Positions 5,877 through 6,714 of a DNA stretch of 6,714 bases are shown piece by piece. The translations under genes were made by a program, and so were the position numbers. Where the stretch lies: NCBI GenBank assembly GCA_946626015.1, contig CAMOTT010000113.1:1-6714 (forward strand), read 5' to 3'. This DNA comes from an uncultured Clostridia bacterium (GTDB lineage Bacteria > Bacillota > Clostridia > Oscillospirales > Acutalibacteraceae). The notes beneath the pieces were generated by a model. The model had not been told where the DNA came from. It saw only the letters and a list, made by a program, of their open reading frames with translations, and searched no databases. Each line of letters starts with the position of its first letter. Within the stretch, counting starts at the first letter, position 1.

Positions 5877-6714
5877 TTATTGCCGGCAGGCAAAATCCTC
5901 CGCCAAGGCCTGTATGGTTTTGGCGTAATCGTAAACATCCTCGAGCTTTATCACGCAGGAGGGGGAATGGATATATCTGCAGGGCATAGAAACCGTCAGA
6001 GTCCTGACTCCGCCTCGGCTTTGATGTATCGAACCGGCATCGTTGCCGCCGGAGACATAGGTCTTAGGCTGCATTTTGATGCCTTTTTCCCTGCCGATGG
6101 CAAAAGCGGCGTCATAAAGCTCTTTGCTGTATATAGTAGACCTGTCCATAAACGAGATCACGGCGCCGTCGCCCAGTTTGCAAACCTGTTTTGAACCGTC
6201 CACGCCCTCGATATCCGCCGCAGTTGTGCTTTCGGCAACAATAGCGTAATCCGGCGCAACGCCGAACGCGGCAACCTTTGAACCCCTTGTGCCGATCTCT
6301 TCCTGAACCGTGAACACAAAGGTCAGGTCATACTCCTGTTCGCGGCAGATCATATCTATGAGTACCGCGCAGCCTGCTCTGTCATCAAGAGCCTTCGCTT
6401 TTATAAAGCCGTCTCCAAAGGGAACAAAATCAGATTGAAAATACGCGCAATCTCCAACGCTGACATATTTTTCGGCATCCGCTTTATCCTTTGCTCCGAT
6501 GTCGATATAAAGCTCGTCTTTCTTTGGGATATCAAGTTCTTCGCTCTCCTTGAGCAGATGTATGGGCTTTACTCCGATAATTCCGTTTATGCCGTTTATA
6601 GAAACAGATCTGCCAAAAATACCTCTTTCACAGATACCGCCCACAGTTGTAAATTTAAGATATCCGTCATCGGTGATGTAGGTGATCATCAGGCCCACTT
6701 CGTCCATATGGGCG
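5877..6714 (-). CDS. M42 family metallo-aminopeptidase (5' end outside window)
   Basis: The visible 278 residues are the C-terminal part of a two-metal cytosolic aminopeptidase of the M42 (glutamyl aminopeptidase / FrvX / YsdC) family, which trims peptides from the N-terminus, often as a large dodecamer. Numbering from the first complete codon, the ligands are visible in order: His2 in AHMDEVG, the Asp pair in KALDDRAG (110-111), the catalytic and ligand Glu pair in VQEEIGTRGSK (138-139), Glu161 in IVAESTTAAD and His249 in YIHSPS. Glu161 sits where many members have Asp. About 60-70 N-terminal residues are missing off the right edge, judging from the usual length of about 340. The ATG at 6705-6707 is an internal codon of the metal-binding motif, not the start. 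It is the first visible gene of the four-gene run. Confidence 0.93.
   Translation of the reverse strand, partial: AHMDEVGLMITYITDDGYLKFTTVGGICERGIFGRSVSINGINGIIGVKPIHLLKESEELDIPKKDELYIDIGAKDKADAEKYVSVGDCAYFQSDFVPFGDGFIKAKALDDRAGCAVLIDMICREQEYDLTFVFTVQEEIGTRGSKVAAFGVAPDYAIVAESTTAADIEGVDGSKQVCKLGDGAVISFMDRSTIYSKELYDAAFAIGREKGIKMQPKTYVSGGNDAGSIHQSRGGVRTLTVSMPCRYIHSPSCVIKLEDVYDYAKTIQALAEDFACRQ

Overview
The window looks like chromosomal DNA from a low-to-moderate GC Gram-positive anaerobe, most likely a clostridial gut or rumen bacterium. The evidence is sigma-A promoters at or near TTGACA-17-TATAAT consensus, purine-rich Shine-Dalgarno sites, an intrinsic terminator, an initiator tRNA with encoded CCA that closely resembles the Bacillus/Clostridium form, and protein families typical of Clostridia. 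These are a TrpB2-type tryptophan synthase beta chain, a multi-pass membrane HD-GYP protein, a 'methionine gamma-lyase / aluminium resistance' family PLP protein and an M42 aminopeptidase. Genus-level assignment cannot be made by eye. Every gene I can support lies on the minus strand, so the window is transcribed from right to left.

In transcription order, the right half (6714 to 2323) is a tightly packed four-gene run: an M42 aminopeptidase (5' end outside the window), a GNAT acetyltransferase (17-nt gap), a PLP-dependent Met-gamma-lyase-family protein (11-nt gap with the ribosome site over the upstream stop) and a phosphomannomutase/phosphoglucomutase (8-nt ATGACTGA overlap). No promoter or terminator is visible inside this run, so it is probably one operon. 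No single pathway clearly unites the four products: peptide turnover, acetylation, sulfur amino acid type PLP chemistry and hexose phosphate isomerisation. Next comes a consensus promoter, an initiator tRNA-Met gene and a strong intrinsic terminator (2310 to 2136). The operon has no terminator of its own, so this one may end the operon transcript as well.

The left half holds two independently promoted genes. The first is a membrane-anchored HD-GYP protein, a likely c-di-GMP phosphodiesterase, whose leader is very short and whose start codon is ambiguous. The second is the 5' part of a trpB2 gene driven by a perfect-consensus promoter. An 11-bp-arm palindrome overlaps the predicted transcription start of trpB2 and is a good candidate for a repressor operator.

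I see no CRISPR array, insertion sequence, phage gene, toxin-antitoxin pair or defence system, and nothing that amounts to a new multi-gene system. The points most worth a second look are the trpB2 operator-like palindrome, the A6-C67 mismatch in the initiator tRNA acceptor stem, and the start-site geometry of the HD-GYP gene.
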